A DNA stretch of 64,000 bases from Mermis nigrescens (lineage: Eukaryota > Nematoda > Enoplea > Mermithida > Mermithidae): the NCBI GenBank assembly GCA_036768485.1, contig JAVLUZ010000647.1:1-64000 (forward strand). Direction: 5' to 3'. Made by a program: the position numbers and the translations under genes. How positions within the stretch are numbered: the first letter of the stretch is position 1; every line of letters begins with the position of its first letter. The notes under the pieces were generated by a model. It was not told the origin of the DNA. It saw only the letters and a list, made by a program, of their open reading frames with translations, and did no database searches. Shown here in pieces: positions 27,901-37,520 of the stretch.

Positions 27901-30900
27901 ATTATTCAGAAAAATTTTAATTTTAACTATAAACAATACAAGAGATACGCACTACAAAATTCGAGGAAATGAGATTAGAGAAACTGACTAAAAAACGGTA
28001 AAAAAAACTAAAGACTAAAAAGTTGAAACGATTGATTATTGACTTTTACGAATGAAATTTAGGTTTCTGACTCGTAGTTTATGTTAAGAAATAGTCAGCG
28101 GCGTTATTTCTACATTCATGCATTTTCGAATCCGATCAATAAGAATGATATGCAGCAATGAGGAAAGCAATATGAAATCATAAAATAATGTGAAAATGAT
28201 AACAAAGTATTAAGAACATACGAATATTAATGGGCATGCATACAACGTATTGGGGGTTTGAGGAGTTTGTTCCCAGAGTGGCTGCTATTCACAGAAAAAT
28301 GGCAGCTTACACCTAGAATTGACAATTTTCCGGAAAAAATCGTAGACAGTGTGCTGTTTTAAGCATTTTCAGCTATATTTTTGTTCAAAAGTGTCCAATT
28401 TTAGGCGCTTCGCATCATAAATTTTTTGATTTTTTTATGTTTTCCTTGTTCTGGAACAAATGAGCGCCAGCTGAAATATCGAGAAACCTTGTTTTTAACT
28501 TGTACCCATTTTTAACCTAGAAACGCTTTTTAAACTTTTCGAGGCACCCCCAAAATTACTACGCTGGACATGTATGGTCACGCACGGGCGTTCGAACTTT
28601 AACATCCCCAAAAATAGGTTAGACTCAAATTGTATATGAAATAACTTAGATTCTTTCTTATGTTTATTTGTTATTCAGAAACTATATTGTATAATGTCAT
28701 TTTCTGCTAAGGCGATCAGTTTTTTACCTTTCTAAAAGTTTGAAATAAGATTGACGAGCGCTCACTGATGGATTGATGTGCTGGTCTTTTCAAAAAAATC
28801 GTTATAAGTACATTTTTTGAGTCAAATCCCATTATGTGGTTCAATTACTCGTTTTTATGCATAAAAAGGCAGCGCGCAAATATTAATGATCAACGCGCTT
28901 TCTAATTGACAAAACGTATTTTTCTCAAAATTGTAAAGTTTAGAGATTTTGCAAGTTTTTTTTGTAGAATTTAGCTAACTCGAAGACAAAATTAAAACAG
29001 GCTTAGCGATTCGTCAAGTCATCATTCTTACGATTTTCGGTTTCGATCGAATTGTTGCGAAAAAATCAAGTAAATTTTAAAAAGGTTCAACGGAATTTCA
29101 GTTCAATTCGAGTAAGTCAATCATATTGACCGCTATAGTCCGTTTCAATTACTCGAGAGCTTTCTCAGTAAAATTTTTGAAGGCTACAACTAACTCGGTG
29201 ATTTACTGTAACTCGACAGAAAAGTTGAATGGGGGCGAGCGGCCGTCATTCTTTTATTTTTAATGCACTAAAGCGTCCTTATAGACTTAATTCAAACTTC
29301 TAAACAGTGCTGTGATATACTACAGTAAGGGCGCTAGCTATAGTCTGTTTCATTTATTTGAGAGCTTTACAGTAAATTTTTTAAGGGCTACAGTAAACGA
29401 GACAAGACGAATTACTGTAATGCGGCAGACCAGCTCAGTGAGGGCGTGTGGCTGGAATTCTTCTATTTTTATTAATGCACTAATACGTTCATATAAATTT
29501 AATTTAGGCATCTTATCAGTGCTCGGACATACTACAGTAAGTGCGCTAAATAAAAAGCTATCGGCTGGAATCGAACTCGGGTTTCTTCGACGACAAGCAG
29601 ACGTTTTACCACTGAGCTTAGCAGGAGTTCGCGGCGTTTCTTAACATCTTAGTGTTTTGTGTTTAAAGTGTCAGATTGGGATAAGTTGAATGCGCGATTT
29701 TTATCTGTAAGTTGATTGATGTACTGGATGACGAGAATAAATTATGCCGCAAAAATGTTATTGAAAAACTATTCTTTGCTACTTAGCTACAGTGAGATCA
29801 AGTGACCTACAGTAAATAAGAAAAAAGAGGTTACTGTAGCCTTCAACACCATTTACTGAAGAAGCTCTCGGATAAATGAAACAGACTATAAATAAAAATC
29901 TTGCAGCAGGAATCGAACCCGTGTTGCCTCGACGACAATCAGACGTTCTACCACTACGCTGAGCGAAAGTTTTCGGCCATGTTTAAAATGCTAGTCTATT
30001 GTGTTTAACGGTCGATTTATGACAAGCTGAATGAGCGAATACCATCCGCAAGTTGCATGATCCGCTGGAAGACGAGGATAAATAATGCCGTAAGAAATTT
30101 TATTGAAAAACCCTTCCTTCCTTGTAGCTACAGATCTCTGTATGTCCTGCAGTAAGTAGGGAAGATAGAGTTACTGTAGCCTCGGAAAAGATTTGCTGAA
30201 AAAGCTCTCGGATAAATAAAACAAACTATAGATTTGTTGCGATGACATATTGATTTTTAGGCTTCCTATATATGTAGTACCTACCTTAAAATTATGAACG
30301 TTTCTATCGTTCACTGCTGTTTCAGGCCTGTATTGGGCTTGATTCGAGTCTGGAATTATTGAACTTCGGCGAAGTAATTTACCGCAAAGTTCGAATGTCG
30401 GAAAGTCGTAACAAGCGTTTATGCAAGACGTGCATTTTATACTTATTCGACAGAATGCTTATAATGTGCGAAAAGGTGATTAGCTGGATAGCAATATATA
30501 GACGCCGTCGAGCAGGATCTTGGAGGAGGGGCTTGGGTTGGGTTAGACCCGCAGAAAGGTTTTTACTCTCATAAAAATCTGCCCCCCCCAGATTTCAAGA
30601 TTTTCCAAAAAATTCGTAGAATAAGTGCTATTTTGAGGATTTTTATCTATCTGTTTGCTCGAAAGTATAAAATTTTCGGCGCTTCGCGCCATACACTCAT
30701 TTTTTGACTACATTTATTCAATTTAATGGAATTTTTCTGCTATTTTTAAATTTCTTTACGCTTTTACGCTCTAGAAAGCTCCCAGAATTTTTTTTCCATT
30801 CAACTACATCTGGACGCGTAGGGCTTTGTATCCTAAAATTTGAAATGCTTCCCATAGACCTCTAGAATGGAAATTTTTTGGCATTTTCCGCGATTCAAAG

Positions 30901-32776
30901 TCTGCTAGACCCTGAATTCGGATATCGTCTCTATAAATTCCCTTAACACTCTCTTAGGAAAGATTTGCGATGGGATACATTTACGGAGGAACATCATAAT
31001 TGCATTAATTCATTTTCGAGAGCAATAATTTCTTATTTTAATTTTTTATGTCATCTTATTTTTCAAACCTAGCGATTATATCCTCACTAACACAAGGTGA
31101 TACATTTACAAAAGAACTTTATAATTGTATAGCAACGTTTTCTTATTTTTGTTTTTTATCCCATTTTATTTTTTATTTCAATTTATTTTTTTATACCCGG
31201 TGATGTATTCACTTAGAACATGTGAGATCCTCTTTTATCCTATTTTTATCTATTATATCCTAATCCCTACTTTTATTTATACTATATCCTATAAAGGTCC
31301 TATTTTATCCTATTATACGGATGCTATGATGTTTAGTACATATTATATACGTGGCAAAGCAAGCTGTAAGTTCGTAGTTCGACTTTAGTAATTGTCTACT
31401 GAAAGTCAGAAATCGCCGTTCCCGCTCTAAATCAATGTTCTTTTTGTTAATGTGCTAGAGAAAATGAAAGAATAATGAAGCAGTGCAGCGTTTTGATTTA
31501 TTGGCTTACTAAAACAATGTTCTATTGATTTTTATTTATCTTTCTTGACGCCTTTCTTGGTCGCATCGTTGGGTTATATTTTAATAAGTAATGGGCTGAA
31601 ATATAAACAAATTTAAAATTGCTTCAGAGATTTTTTTATCGTTTTCCGTGTTATACCAAAAAGTTATGCTTTCTATTTCGTTGAAAAATTCAGCTTAAGC
31701 TTGAAACATAAAGTTGGTACATTTAGGCCGTCTCTTTGATGAGTAATGATTATTTGGTTTGTCAATGTAACACATCAGTCTATCAAAAAAATTGACATGA
31801 GCGACTTTGACAGATTAAAAGGTACAATCACACATGAGTGAGGAAGGGTCTGGGCCAGACATGCACGTGAGGGGTTTGGGAGTCTAACTTGACCTCATAA
31901 TAACAAAATGGGAAATTTTGTCAGAAAAATGAGGCTAAAGGAAAGCTGGAAACCGATAAAAATGGAAAATTTTCTTCAACAGGCTTGAAATTGACCAGAA
32001 ATTGCAAATTAAGTTTAACGCTTTTTATCATTTATACTAGTTTTTGACGTATTTTGGCCCGAAATATTCAATATTTGATCCCCAGGCCGGTCGTGTTGTA
32101 CATCTGTGGTCTGAATTTGGGCTCACAGAATCTAAAAACACCAGAATTCGACAGATCCCTGCTTGTATTGAATTAAAAATTTTTTAAAAGTTTTTTAGCG
32201 ATTTTTTATGCTTGTGGATAAAGTTAGATGAGAAACGTCGAAAAATGGTATTCGTTTGGTTCTACTCGTACCATAACTTTTTCGGCCTTTTTTGACTTAA
32301 AAATTTCGGACCTCTTCAGACCTTCAGAATTCGGTAGCTGCCAATGTTTGGTATAATAAGTAATTTTGATTTAGATCAACATATGTTCATTTTACAGAAT
32401 AGCCCGATTAAGTTTGTAATTTAGGCTAAGAAGACAAAGGGAGGCAACATTAATTTCAGGCGTCTTTTATTGATGCAGACTTCTCACCTCGAATATCATA
32501 ATCGAGGTAAGCATCCCTGCAATTTGGCAAAAGGGAATATAGAACGAAATTACCCTAAATTTTTCTTTAGAAAATTGCGAGTTCGTCGTATCGACACAAA
32601 CAGGCAAAAAATTCATTTTTGAGTGCCATAGATCTGAGGACGTAAAAAATTGGGTGAATGCTTTGGAAGCCGCAGAGGCGCGGAGTTCAAACAACAGTTT
32701 TAAATCGGTTTTTTGCACGTTGTGGAGATTAGCAAAAGAAATCACAGATTTGGAAGAATGCCAAGCGATTCCGTGA
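18859..32776 (+). CDS. DH-PH Rho guanine-nucleotide exchange factor (collybistin/Asef-like), multi-exon
   Basis: Spliced gene, about 400 aa. Exons: 18859-18972, 20010-20144, 21177-21344, 25881-25985, 27628-27885, 30326-30475, tentative 31628-31647, 32460-32506 and 32571-32776. The first six exons are all whole numbers of codons (phase-0 introns). The DH domain (about residues 60-255) shows EIYKSENEY, FGNIEEIWNFQ, IGRVFLGH...F.IY..Y and RPIQHICRQP...ELL..TP. The PH domain (about 268-378) shows LYLFDRMLIMCEK, then FVVSTQTGKKFIFEC and the C-terminal helix W-V-NALEAAE. DH-PH proteins load GTP onto Rho-family GTPases at membranes. The IC(K/R)xP..L..ELL pattern and KWQxSL linker resemble ARHGEF9/ARHGEF4/SPATA13, but there is no SH3 domain in front. 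The start ATG has TAA directly upstream in frame. The CR3 motif is divergent (QHICRQ), so exchange activity is not assured. Confidence 0.85.
19010..20009 (+). other. RhoGEF intron 1 interior
   Basis: AT-rich sequence ending in the acceptor TTTAATTTAG. I see no repeat of the named families and no RNA gene in it. Confidence 0.5.
20010..20144 (+). CDS. RhoGEF exon 2 (start of DH domain)
   Basis: 45 codons between TTTAATTTAG and GAAC|GTAAGA, phase 0 at both ends. Contains SRSRLIYEIYKSENEY, the first DH helix (CR1) with conserved Glu and Tyr residues. Confidence 0.88.
20825..21113 (+). repeat. Family B dispersed repeat in RhoGEF intron 2
   Basis: Begins AGATGCATAGCATGGTCGGT and ends AGATCCTGGCATGCATGTCT. 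The internal phrases 'TTCTGGCCCACTTC' and 'TTTTCATCGGTTTTTAC' match other copies. Non-coding. Confidence 0.65.
21177..21344 (+). CDS. RhoGEF exon 3 (DH domain)
   Basis: 56 codons, GAAG| acceptor (a weak AAG type) and ACAC|GTAAGA donor, phase 0. Encodes EYIPATRN...FGNIEEIWNFQRAL...IEIGRVFLGH, continuous with exon 2 as the second DH helix block. Confidence 0.88.
21480..21960 (-). repeat. Family C and related repeat relics
   Basis: Minus-strand family C copy, recognised by GGCGCGAAGCATTTG and 'TTCTAGAAGATAAAAACATG', followed by a GGGGTCTACC..TATGTATGGTC terminus. Several 60-80-codon frames here are repeat shadows. Confidence 0.5.
22203..25223 (+). repeat. Large non-coding dispersed element, copy 1 (about 3 kb)
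   Basis: Left part: a foldback of about 800 bp. AGAAAAATGCTCCGATGGAA at 22208 returns inverted as TCGGAGCATTTTTCT near 23000, with arms about 180 bp long. Right part: degenerate repeats of a unit with 'CAGATTCGTAATTCTGAC' and 'TTTACACAACTATTGGGTGT'. It closes with an imperfect hairpin AGGTGCGCGCTTACGCACTACCT (25201-25223; about 10-bp stem). The same order, about 3.9 kb long, occurs at 48604-52466. No open frame larger than about 75 codons. It lies in RhoGEF intron 3 and is itself interrupted by a 240-bp MITE. Confidence 0.75.
23298..23538. mobile_element. MITE, 241 bp, inserted in the large element
   Basis: The ends are TATAGTCTGTTTCACGAAAC and its inverted partner GTTTCGTGAAATAGACCATA, with the arms continuing through CTTATGCATGGA / TCCATGCACAAG. 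No open frame. Confidence 0.8.
25265..25580 (-). repeat. Family C dispersed repeat (reverse copy)
   Basis: Minus-strand copy, recognised by 'CATCTTTTTTTAACGTTTCT', an ATCTATCTAAAACATAAAAT phrase and a worn hairpin GGTGCTAAACGTCGAAAA. The frames at 25373-25823 (-) are repeat shadows. Confidence 0.55.
25881..25985 (+). CDS. RhoGEF exon 4 (DH domain)
   Basis: 35 codons between CTTGTTACAG and TTGAG|GTCAGT, phase 0. Encodes ASNFTIYVQYLVYYRRSL..., matching the DH segment 'F..Y..Y..N...A...L' between CR2 and CR3. Confidence 0.85.
26195..26695. repeat. Inverted pair of family B repeats
   Basis: A plus-strand copy (26195-26465, start AGATGCACAGCATGGCCAGT) is followed immediately by a minus-strand copy that ends GGCCATGCTGTACATCTAGG at about 26695. 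The two face each other and could form a long imperfect hairpin in the intron RNA. Confidence 0.6.
26696..27627 (+). other. RhoGEF intron 4, right part
   Basis: AT-rich, with short repeat relics at about 27440-27600 ('CCAGACCCATAGACCCCC'). It ends in the acceptor TATTCTACAG. No gene is seen. Confidence 0.4.
27628..27885 (+). CDS. RhoGEF exon 5 (DH CR3 to DH-PH linker)
   Basis: 86 codons from TTCTACAG to AGC|GTATAA (phase 0 at both ends; the donor is not strong, but the next in-frame codon is a stop). Contains LRPIQHICRQPILMTELL, where most DH domains have P-x-Q-R/K-I-x-R/K-Y, then TP..HDDY and the KWQRSL linker. Confidence 0.87.
28240..28600 (+). repeat. Family C dispersed repeat
   Basis: GGCGCTTCGCATCAT (a worn copy of the hairpin), AATCGTAGACAGTGTGCTG and CATGTATGGTCACG at the right end. 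Non-coding. Confidence 0.55.
29133..30229. mobile_element. Nested TIR elements (L-L-R-R) with tRNA-like segments
   Basis: Two left halves (29133-29336 and 29337-29547) both open with TATAGTC(C/T)GTTTCA...GAGAGCTTT. Two right halves (29548-29889 and 29890-30229) both close with the inverse, AGCTCTCGGATAAATGAAAC AGACTATA-like. The order suggests one family member inserted between the halves of another. Each right half carries on the minus strand a tRNA-like stretch with a box-B-type GGGTTCGATTCC (29943 region) or GAGTTCGATTCC (29570 region), so a SINE-like promoter may be embedded. The 110-codon frame across 29312-29644 is not supported as a gene. Confidence 0.7.
30326..30475 (+). CDS. RhoGEF exon 6 (PH domain, first strands)
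   Basis: 50 codons from CTGCTGTTTCAG to GAAAAG|GTGATT, phase 0. Encodes ...LELLNFGEVIYRKV...ILYLFDRMLIMCEK, the first three PH strands as in other DH-PH exchange factors. Confidence 0.87.
30575..30905 (+). repeat. Family C dispersed repeat with intact hairpin
   Basis: Perfect GGCGCTTCGCGCC at 30678-30690, plus 'TACGCTCTAGAAAGCTCCCA', which also occurs near 40330 and 40620. Opens in a C-rich run near 30585. Confidence 0.6.
31628..31647 (+). CDS. Tentative 20-nt RhoGEF microexon
   Basis: The reading frame between exon 6 (ends in phase 0) and the exon at 32460 (needs two leading bases) requires one more exon of length 2 mod 3. ATTGCTTCAG|AGATTT...TTCC|GTGTTA gives exactly 20 nt and adds R-F-F-Y-R-F-(P). 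This resembles the L-Y-Y-K-G-R strand of Asef-type PH domains. Both splice sites are weak, so another exon, or an alternative donor at 30465 (AT|GTGCGA), remains possible. Confidence 0.3.
31850..32112 (-). repeat. Family B dispersed repeat (reverse copy)
   Basis: Starts CCAGACATGCACGTGAGGGG on the plus strand and ends CCGGTCGTGTTGTACATCTG. The inner 'AAATTGACCAGAAA' matches the 15.5-kb copy. Confidence 0.6.
32460..32506 (+). CDS. RhoGEF exon 7 (PH domain)
   Basis: 47 nt between TTAATTTCAG and ATCGAG|GTAAGC. Only one frame is open (RLLLMQTSHLEYHN). It ends with a single G that completes GAA with the AA at the start of the next exon, a phase match that supports both exons. Confidence 0.75.
32571..32776 (+). 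CDS. RhoGEF last exon (PH end and C-terminus)
   Basis: Starts after TTTTTCTTTAG and stops at TGA 32774-32776. Encodes ENCEFVVSTQTGKKFIFECH, then SEDVKNWVNALEAAE, the last PH strands and the closing helix with the conserved Trp, and a tail of about 40 residues. A 135-codon minus-strand frame over the same bases is a shadow. Confidence 0.87.
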
Positions 32777-33084
32777 TAAAAAATTAATAGTAATTTCGAG
32801 CGCTTCGGTTGATTATCTTTGTGGCATTTTAATAAGTCACGATAAAAATTAGATAAATCGCGTGTAAAACGCAAATTAGGCAGAATTCTATACGAGCGTC
32901 TTAATTCGATTGGGGAGGTTCAAGAGGTCAAAAAATGCTGAATAGGTAGTAGGAGCAAAAAAACACTATTTTCGATATTTCTCATCAAACAGTATTCATT
33001 CCCATTAAGACTCGAAAAAACCAAATCAAAATTTCGAAAATTTAATCTTAACAACACCTTTCATTTTAGGGATTCAAACGAAAG

Positions 33085-33300
33085 ATGCACAGCATAGCCG
33101 GTCTATGGGGGTCCCTTAGTGAGCTTTTTGGGGCCAAAATTATCTTAAAAAGTGGTTTTAGTCAATTTAGAGCACTTTCGAAGAAAATTTTTCATTCTCA
33201 TCTGTTTTTGGTCTTCGCCTGATATTCCACAGAGAATTTCTCATTTTATTCAATTCTGGGAGTTTTCAATTTCTCGTCCAGACCCCCGCCCTAATATGAA
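33085..33300 (+). repeat. Family B dispersed repeat
   Basis: Begins AGATGCACAGCATAGCCGGT. Contains 'TTCATTCTCATCTGTTTTTG' and ends near 'CCAGACCCCC'. Non-coding. Confidence 0.6.
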
Positions 33301-33384
33301 GACTTGGCAGTCGTTTTTATCAAAAGTCAGTCGCCTTAGGCAACCGATTTTCAGTTCGCAATTTTTACAGCCCTGCATTCATAC

Positions 33385-33644
33385 GTGGGCAGCAAGAAAA
33401 TTCTGGGAGGGGTGCAAGATTTTTCAAAGATCAAAAAATGGCCTTAAAAGTGGTGGTATGGCGAAAAAACACCATTTTTCGACGTTCCTCATTGAGCACT
33501 ATCTATTGGCATCAAAAAATTGCGAAAAAAACGAAAAAAAATTTAAAAATTGAATTCTGGGGGTTATTTTGATTTATGGGGGGAATTTGGTTTCTCGGGG
33601 GGAGGGGGTGCATATCCCCTAACCCCTCACGCCCAGGTGTGCCC
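33385..33644 (+). repeat. Family A dispersed repeat (about 260 bp)
   Basis: Begins GTGGGCAGCAAGAAAATTCTGGG. The core has CACCATTTTTCGACGTT, CTATTGGCATCAAAAAATTG and then G-rich runs, ending CTCACGCCCAGGTGTG. The same core is found at 34.3, 43.8, 53.3 and 55.4 kb (+) and at 45.7 and 63.9 kb (-). Confidence 0.7.
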
Positions 33645-34327
33645 GCATTGTTTTTATCATTAATTCAAAAACTGCTTATACTTGAAATTTTAAGAAAAAA
33701 TGATATATATGATCGTATTTTAATTCCGCTGCCCACTTCGATAGAAATTTTTTTGTACACGATCATCTGTCGATAAACGTTTTTTTGTACACGACCACTT
33801 TGATCGAGGATGTCTCAAAAAGTTTTTTTTGCGTTTTTAGTAAATTCTTACCGCAAACGTGTACAGAAAAATCAGTTTATAGGTAGAGATTGTTTTCTTC
33901 GACCTTTTTGAGAATTTTATAATCATTTATTTTTGCATCCTCATAAATGAGCAAAAAGCTTCAGTAAATTTTTTCTGATTTCAAAAGTTAGAATCAGTTT
34001 TTCCGCCTTTTTATTTCAATTTGACTACAACGCTAACATTAAGCACACATAATTTGTAGTGAAATTCTCATGACACCTTCGTACATATCTCACATCGAAC
34101 AGAATGTATCGATGTCAATGGAATGAATGGAACCTCTCAGAATAAAATTTTCAAATCTGTTCGTTTTTCGGAGAGTTCTGTCAATTAATAGTTTCATAAG
34201 GATCGGCGAGAAATATTTTCTCTCCCCCTACCTCCAATTTTTCGACACATTTTTTGACCTTATACATTTTCTGTTACTCGACTACAAAAATTTTTACGCT
34301 TGACACGCTGTCCAGGCGCATTGTGAC

Positions 34328-34585
34328 CATAGGTGGGCAGCACCATAATTCTGGGAGGTGCAAGATTTTTCAAAGGTCAAAAAATGGCCTTAAAAATGGT
34401 GGTTTGGCGAATAATACCATCTTTCAACGTTTCTCATCGTGCACTATCCATTGGAATCAAAAAATAGCGAAAAAAACAACAAAAATTCAAAAATTGAATT
34501 TGGGGGGGGTATTTTGGTTTCAGGGGGGCATTTTGGTTTTTCGGGGGGGGCTGAATACCCCCAACTCCCTCACGCCCTGGTATGA
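34328..34585 (+). repeat. Family A dispersed repeat
   Basis: GTGGGCAGCACCATAATTCTGGG, GCACTATCCATTGGAATC and CTCACGCCCTGGTATG ends; lies 0.7 kb from another copy in the same orientation. The 169-codon frame overlapping it is built from repeat sequence. Confidence 0.7.
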
Positions 34586-34993
34586 GTTTCACTGGTGTGA
34601 ACTGAGGAACTTGTGGGAGTTGAAGGATCTATTTTTAGTATTACTGAGTCAGTCAAGGCCCTCAACGAATCATTTTTATTCAAGAGATAGCTCAGAAAAT
34701 ACGGTAATACTTTATGATGCTCGACAAATATTTGTTTTTGAATTGAGTTTTGAACTTTTTTAAAGATATGTTTTTGTCTGTTCTTGGGATGATAGATCAA
34801 AAAACTATGGTAAGGTCAGCGATGTCAGAAAAGTACTGCGAAATAAGGTGCTGAAAAGGATTTCCTGAAGAATTGTAGATAAAAATGCTAACATTAAAAG
34901 CTATATAAATTAAGATGTTTATGACACTGTATACTGTTTTAGGCATTGAAAATTGCTGGGGTCGGAATCCACACGATTAAGCTAGTAACATTA

Positions 34994-35813
34994 AGGCCCG
35001 AGTGACAAAGCGTGGTTTAAAGGTAACCTTGGGTTAGACTCGAGTAAAATCCAGCAAAAATCTCGGGTTTAACTCCTTTTAGTATGACAGAAAACAAGTC
35101 AAGTTCAACCCAAGGTTAAAGTCGGGTAATATCTCGAGTTAAATATCGGTAAGGCAGAAAGCGGGTTAAACCAACGGTGGTTTAAAAATGGTCAATTTAA
35201 CCCGAGATTTTTAACCCTGCTACTAACAGGCTTAAATCTCGTTTTGTCTATCTTATTGCATGGCCACATATGTCTTGATTCTGCTGAGCTCAAAAATTAA
35301 TCAGAGCTGTTTCATACTTAGAGCAAATATATAAACCAGTGCCTACGCTATTGGTCAAAACAATATTAAAAGTTCGGATTGTTTCGAACATACGTATTTT
35401 ACAAAAGGCGGTCACACCGAATAGATGCTGATTCAGATTGAGGGACTTCTTATTTTATTTTTGATTATTTTCTTCATTTTATGTCTTTACTAATTATGTT
35501 TATTAATTTGACCGATTTATATTTTTTTATTTTCATCGCATAAGCAATGGTTGACGAATCAGTTACAGCATTACTGCATTGTGCAAAACATGGCCATTGA
35601 ACGGTTCGATTCAGCAGTTCAAATGAACGTTTACTACCTTTGATACATGTTCGGCATTGCAAAATACGCATCAATCTCGGGTTAAGGAAATAAAAGTCGG
35701 GTTACCCTGCTTTCACCCTGGTTAGCTTACCCGAGTTTAACCCACCTTCTGTCATACGGTTTAATTCCCGTTAAGCTTAGGTTAATCTAAGCCACATTCT
35801 GCCATTCGGGCCT
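34994..35813. mobile_element. TIR element of about 820 bp with TAACCCG-type subterminal repeats
   Basis: The ends AGGCCCGAGTGACAAAGCGT and the inverse of CACATTCTGCCATTCGGGCCT match over about 26 bp with a few differences. Both flanks are crowded with short GGGTTAA / TTAACCCG and CTCGGGTT motifs in both orientations, as in non-autonomous DNA transposons whose transposase binds subterminal repeats. No transposase frame. Confidence 0.75.
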
Positions 35814-36470
35814 CAGAGTCTCAAAATAAAACAATCGCAGTTTTATGCCTAGAATGAAAACATTAGATTCCTTAAAAAATTAAAGGGAATGTTCAAATAG
35901 ATATCTAAAACCGGGATATGGGCTCATCTTTGTGGTCCCGATCGATGAGTTGATTAAAGACAAAAAAGCCGATTCGTGTTGCCGATTCGAATTTCATACG
36001 AATATATAAATATATAGCGTGTATGTATGCACAAAGATATTGAAAGATGCCGCGGTAAATAATTGCTTACTAATTCAACTCGCTCGTATTTCACGGATTT
36101 TCGGAGAAAAATTGACCTTCAGCTCAATTAAGCTGCAGGGCCAGGTTCATTTGTATTCCATTTTTTCTTTGTCCCTATCATTTAATACGTATAACGAGAT
36201 TTAGAGCCGCTCCATTTTCCCGCATCAAAAGCGAAGATAGGATTAAAGATGTACGCACTCATTTTGGGTGAGCAATATTTTCCGCATAAATTAAGGCACG
36301 AGTCATTTTTTATGGTCTTCCGCGCTTAAATCCGTCTTTTGATTTACCGTCCAGCCGATATATCATTTGGCCCTTTTTTCACACTAGATTTAACTCATTA
36401 ACACAAAGATGAAAAATGTGCGAACATGTGGCACGAAATGTGTAAATTCACACTACTCCTCATAAGCGCA
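35814..36470. other. Unassigned sequence
   Basis: No supported gene or named repeat. The 61-codon frame at 36019-36204 shows no motif. Confidence 0.4.
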
Positions 36471-36471
36471 T

Positions 36472-36800
36472 GCACAATTCTTGGGAGGGGAGAAATTCTA
36501 AATTACCCTTTTTGGGCCTAGAAATTATGTATACGAGTCAAAAACATAGTTTTCCGACGTTTCTAATGATGCTCTGTCTTTCTAGAGCATATAAAAATTT
36601 TCGAAACAAATCAAAAAATTTGAACAAATTCAACAAAATCTAGTTAAAAAATGAGTATGTGGCGCGAAGCACCGAAAAGTTGACACTTCTGAGTAAACAA
36701 ATTGCTAAGCTCTCAAACCAGCACCTTTTATGCCATTTTTTGGAAACTCTTGAAAAATCGCGAAAGGGTGAAAGAAAACCCCCAATCCCCTCAATCAAGG
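36472..36800 (-). repeat. Family C dispersed repeat (reverse copy)
   Basis: GGCGCGAAGCACCGAAAAG (worn hairpin), 'TCTTTCTAGAGCATATAAAA' and C-rich right end. Non-coding. Confidence 0.55.
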
Positions 36801-36899
36801 TTATGTACATATGTACTCTTATATGCTCATAAGTTCAAAGTATTGATTCGGAGGATATTTTAATCACCAAAATTTTTAGGCTCACCCAAAATTTGCCCC

Positions 36900-37520
36900 G
36901 AATTCACACGCATTTACGAACAGCTTTTCCTGTTTTCTCGAAAAATTCCCGGTTTGATAATACTCTCATAAATATCGTTTCATTGTATAGCGTTTTATTA
37001 CAGCGTTGTAACATAGGTGTATAAATACTGTAGGTATGTATATAACACCTAAAATGGCGTCAAGTGGCCAATTGCACAATAAAAACGGACGAGAAATAAA
37101 CGACACGTTCGAAATGGCTCGCGCAATGGCCAAAATGACCGCATAAAACGATTCATAATCTTACGAGCACACAAACCGAGGTCACGTAATACCCGACTGA
37201 CCTTTCGGCACTTTTGACGCATTTTCGGACAATGTCAAAGGGTGGGGGCATACAATGGACTGGAACAATCAACACAGCCTAAATTTTACTTCGACCGGTG
37301 GGTCTTTGCAAATATAAAGTTACGCAAACAAACGCGAGCAAATTTTCCGATAGATATGCAAATGAGAAAATTGGTACGCGATATTTCAGGGTGTTGATCC
37401 GTGATCGATTTTCGGCCATTACTTAAGACCATTAAGCCGAAATGTACATTACTCACGCTAGGGTCAAACAAAATGGGATCAAAAAAGATCGCCGTTTTAT
37501 TACTTAAAAGTCGTTTAGTG
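36900..37520. promoter_or_regulatory. Candidate cis-regulatory block downstream of the bHLH gene
   Basis: A relatively GC-balanced stretch with no named repeat and no open frame. It shares short ordered motifs (AATTGCACAAT, then CATAATCTTACGAG) with the block at 47510-47700 on the other side of the gene. It may be conserved enhancer DNA; this is inference from composition and the shared motifs only. Confidence 0.25.

Noticed and set aside
29540..29960. tRNA genes on the minus strand
   Set aside because: Only box-B-like and D-arm-like stretches are present; the acceptor stem does not pair, and the segments recur inside a repeat, so they are tRNA-like repeats rather than genes.
32467..32874. 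135-codon minus-strand frame
   Set aside because: Antisense to the last RhoGEF exons, which have matching splice phases and PH-domain motifs on the plus strand.
34254..34763. 169-codon plus-strand frame
   Set aside because: Composed mainly of a family A repeat; codon pattern and composition are not protein-like.
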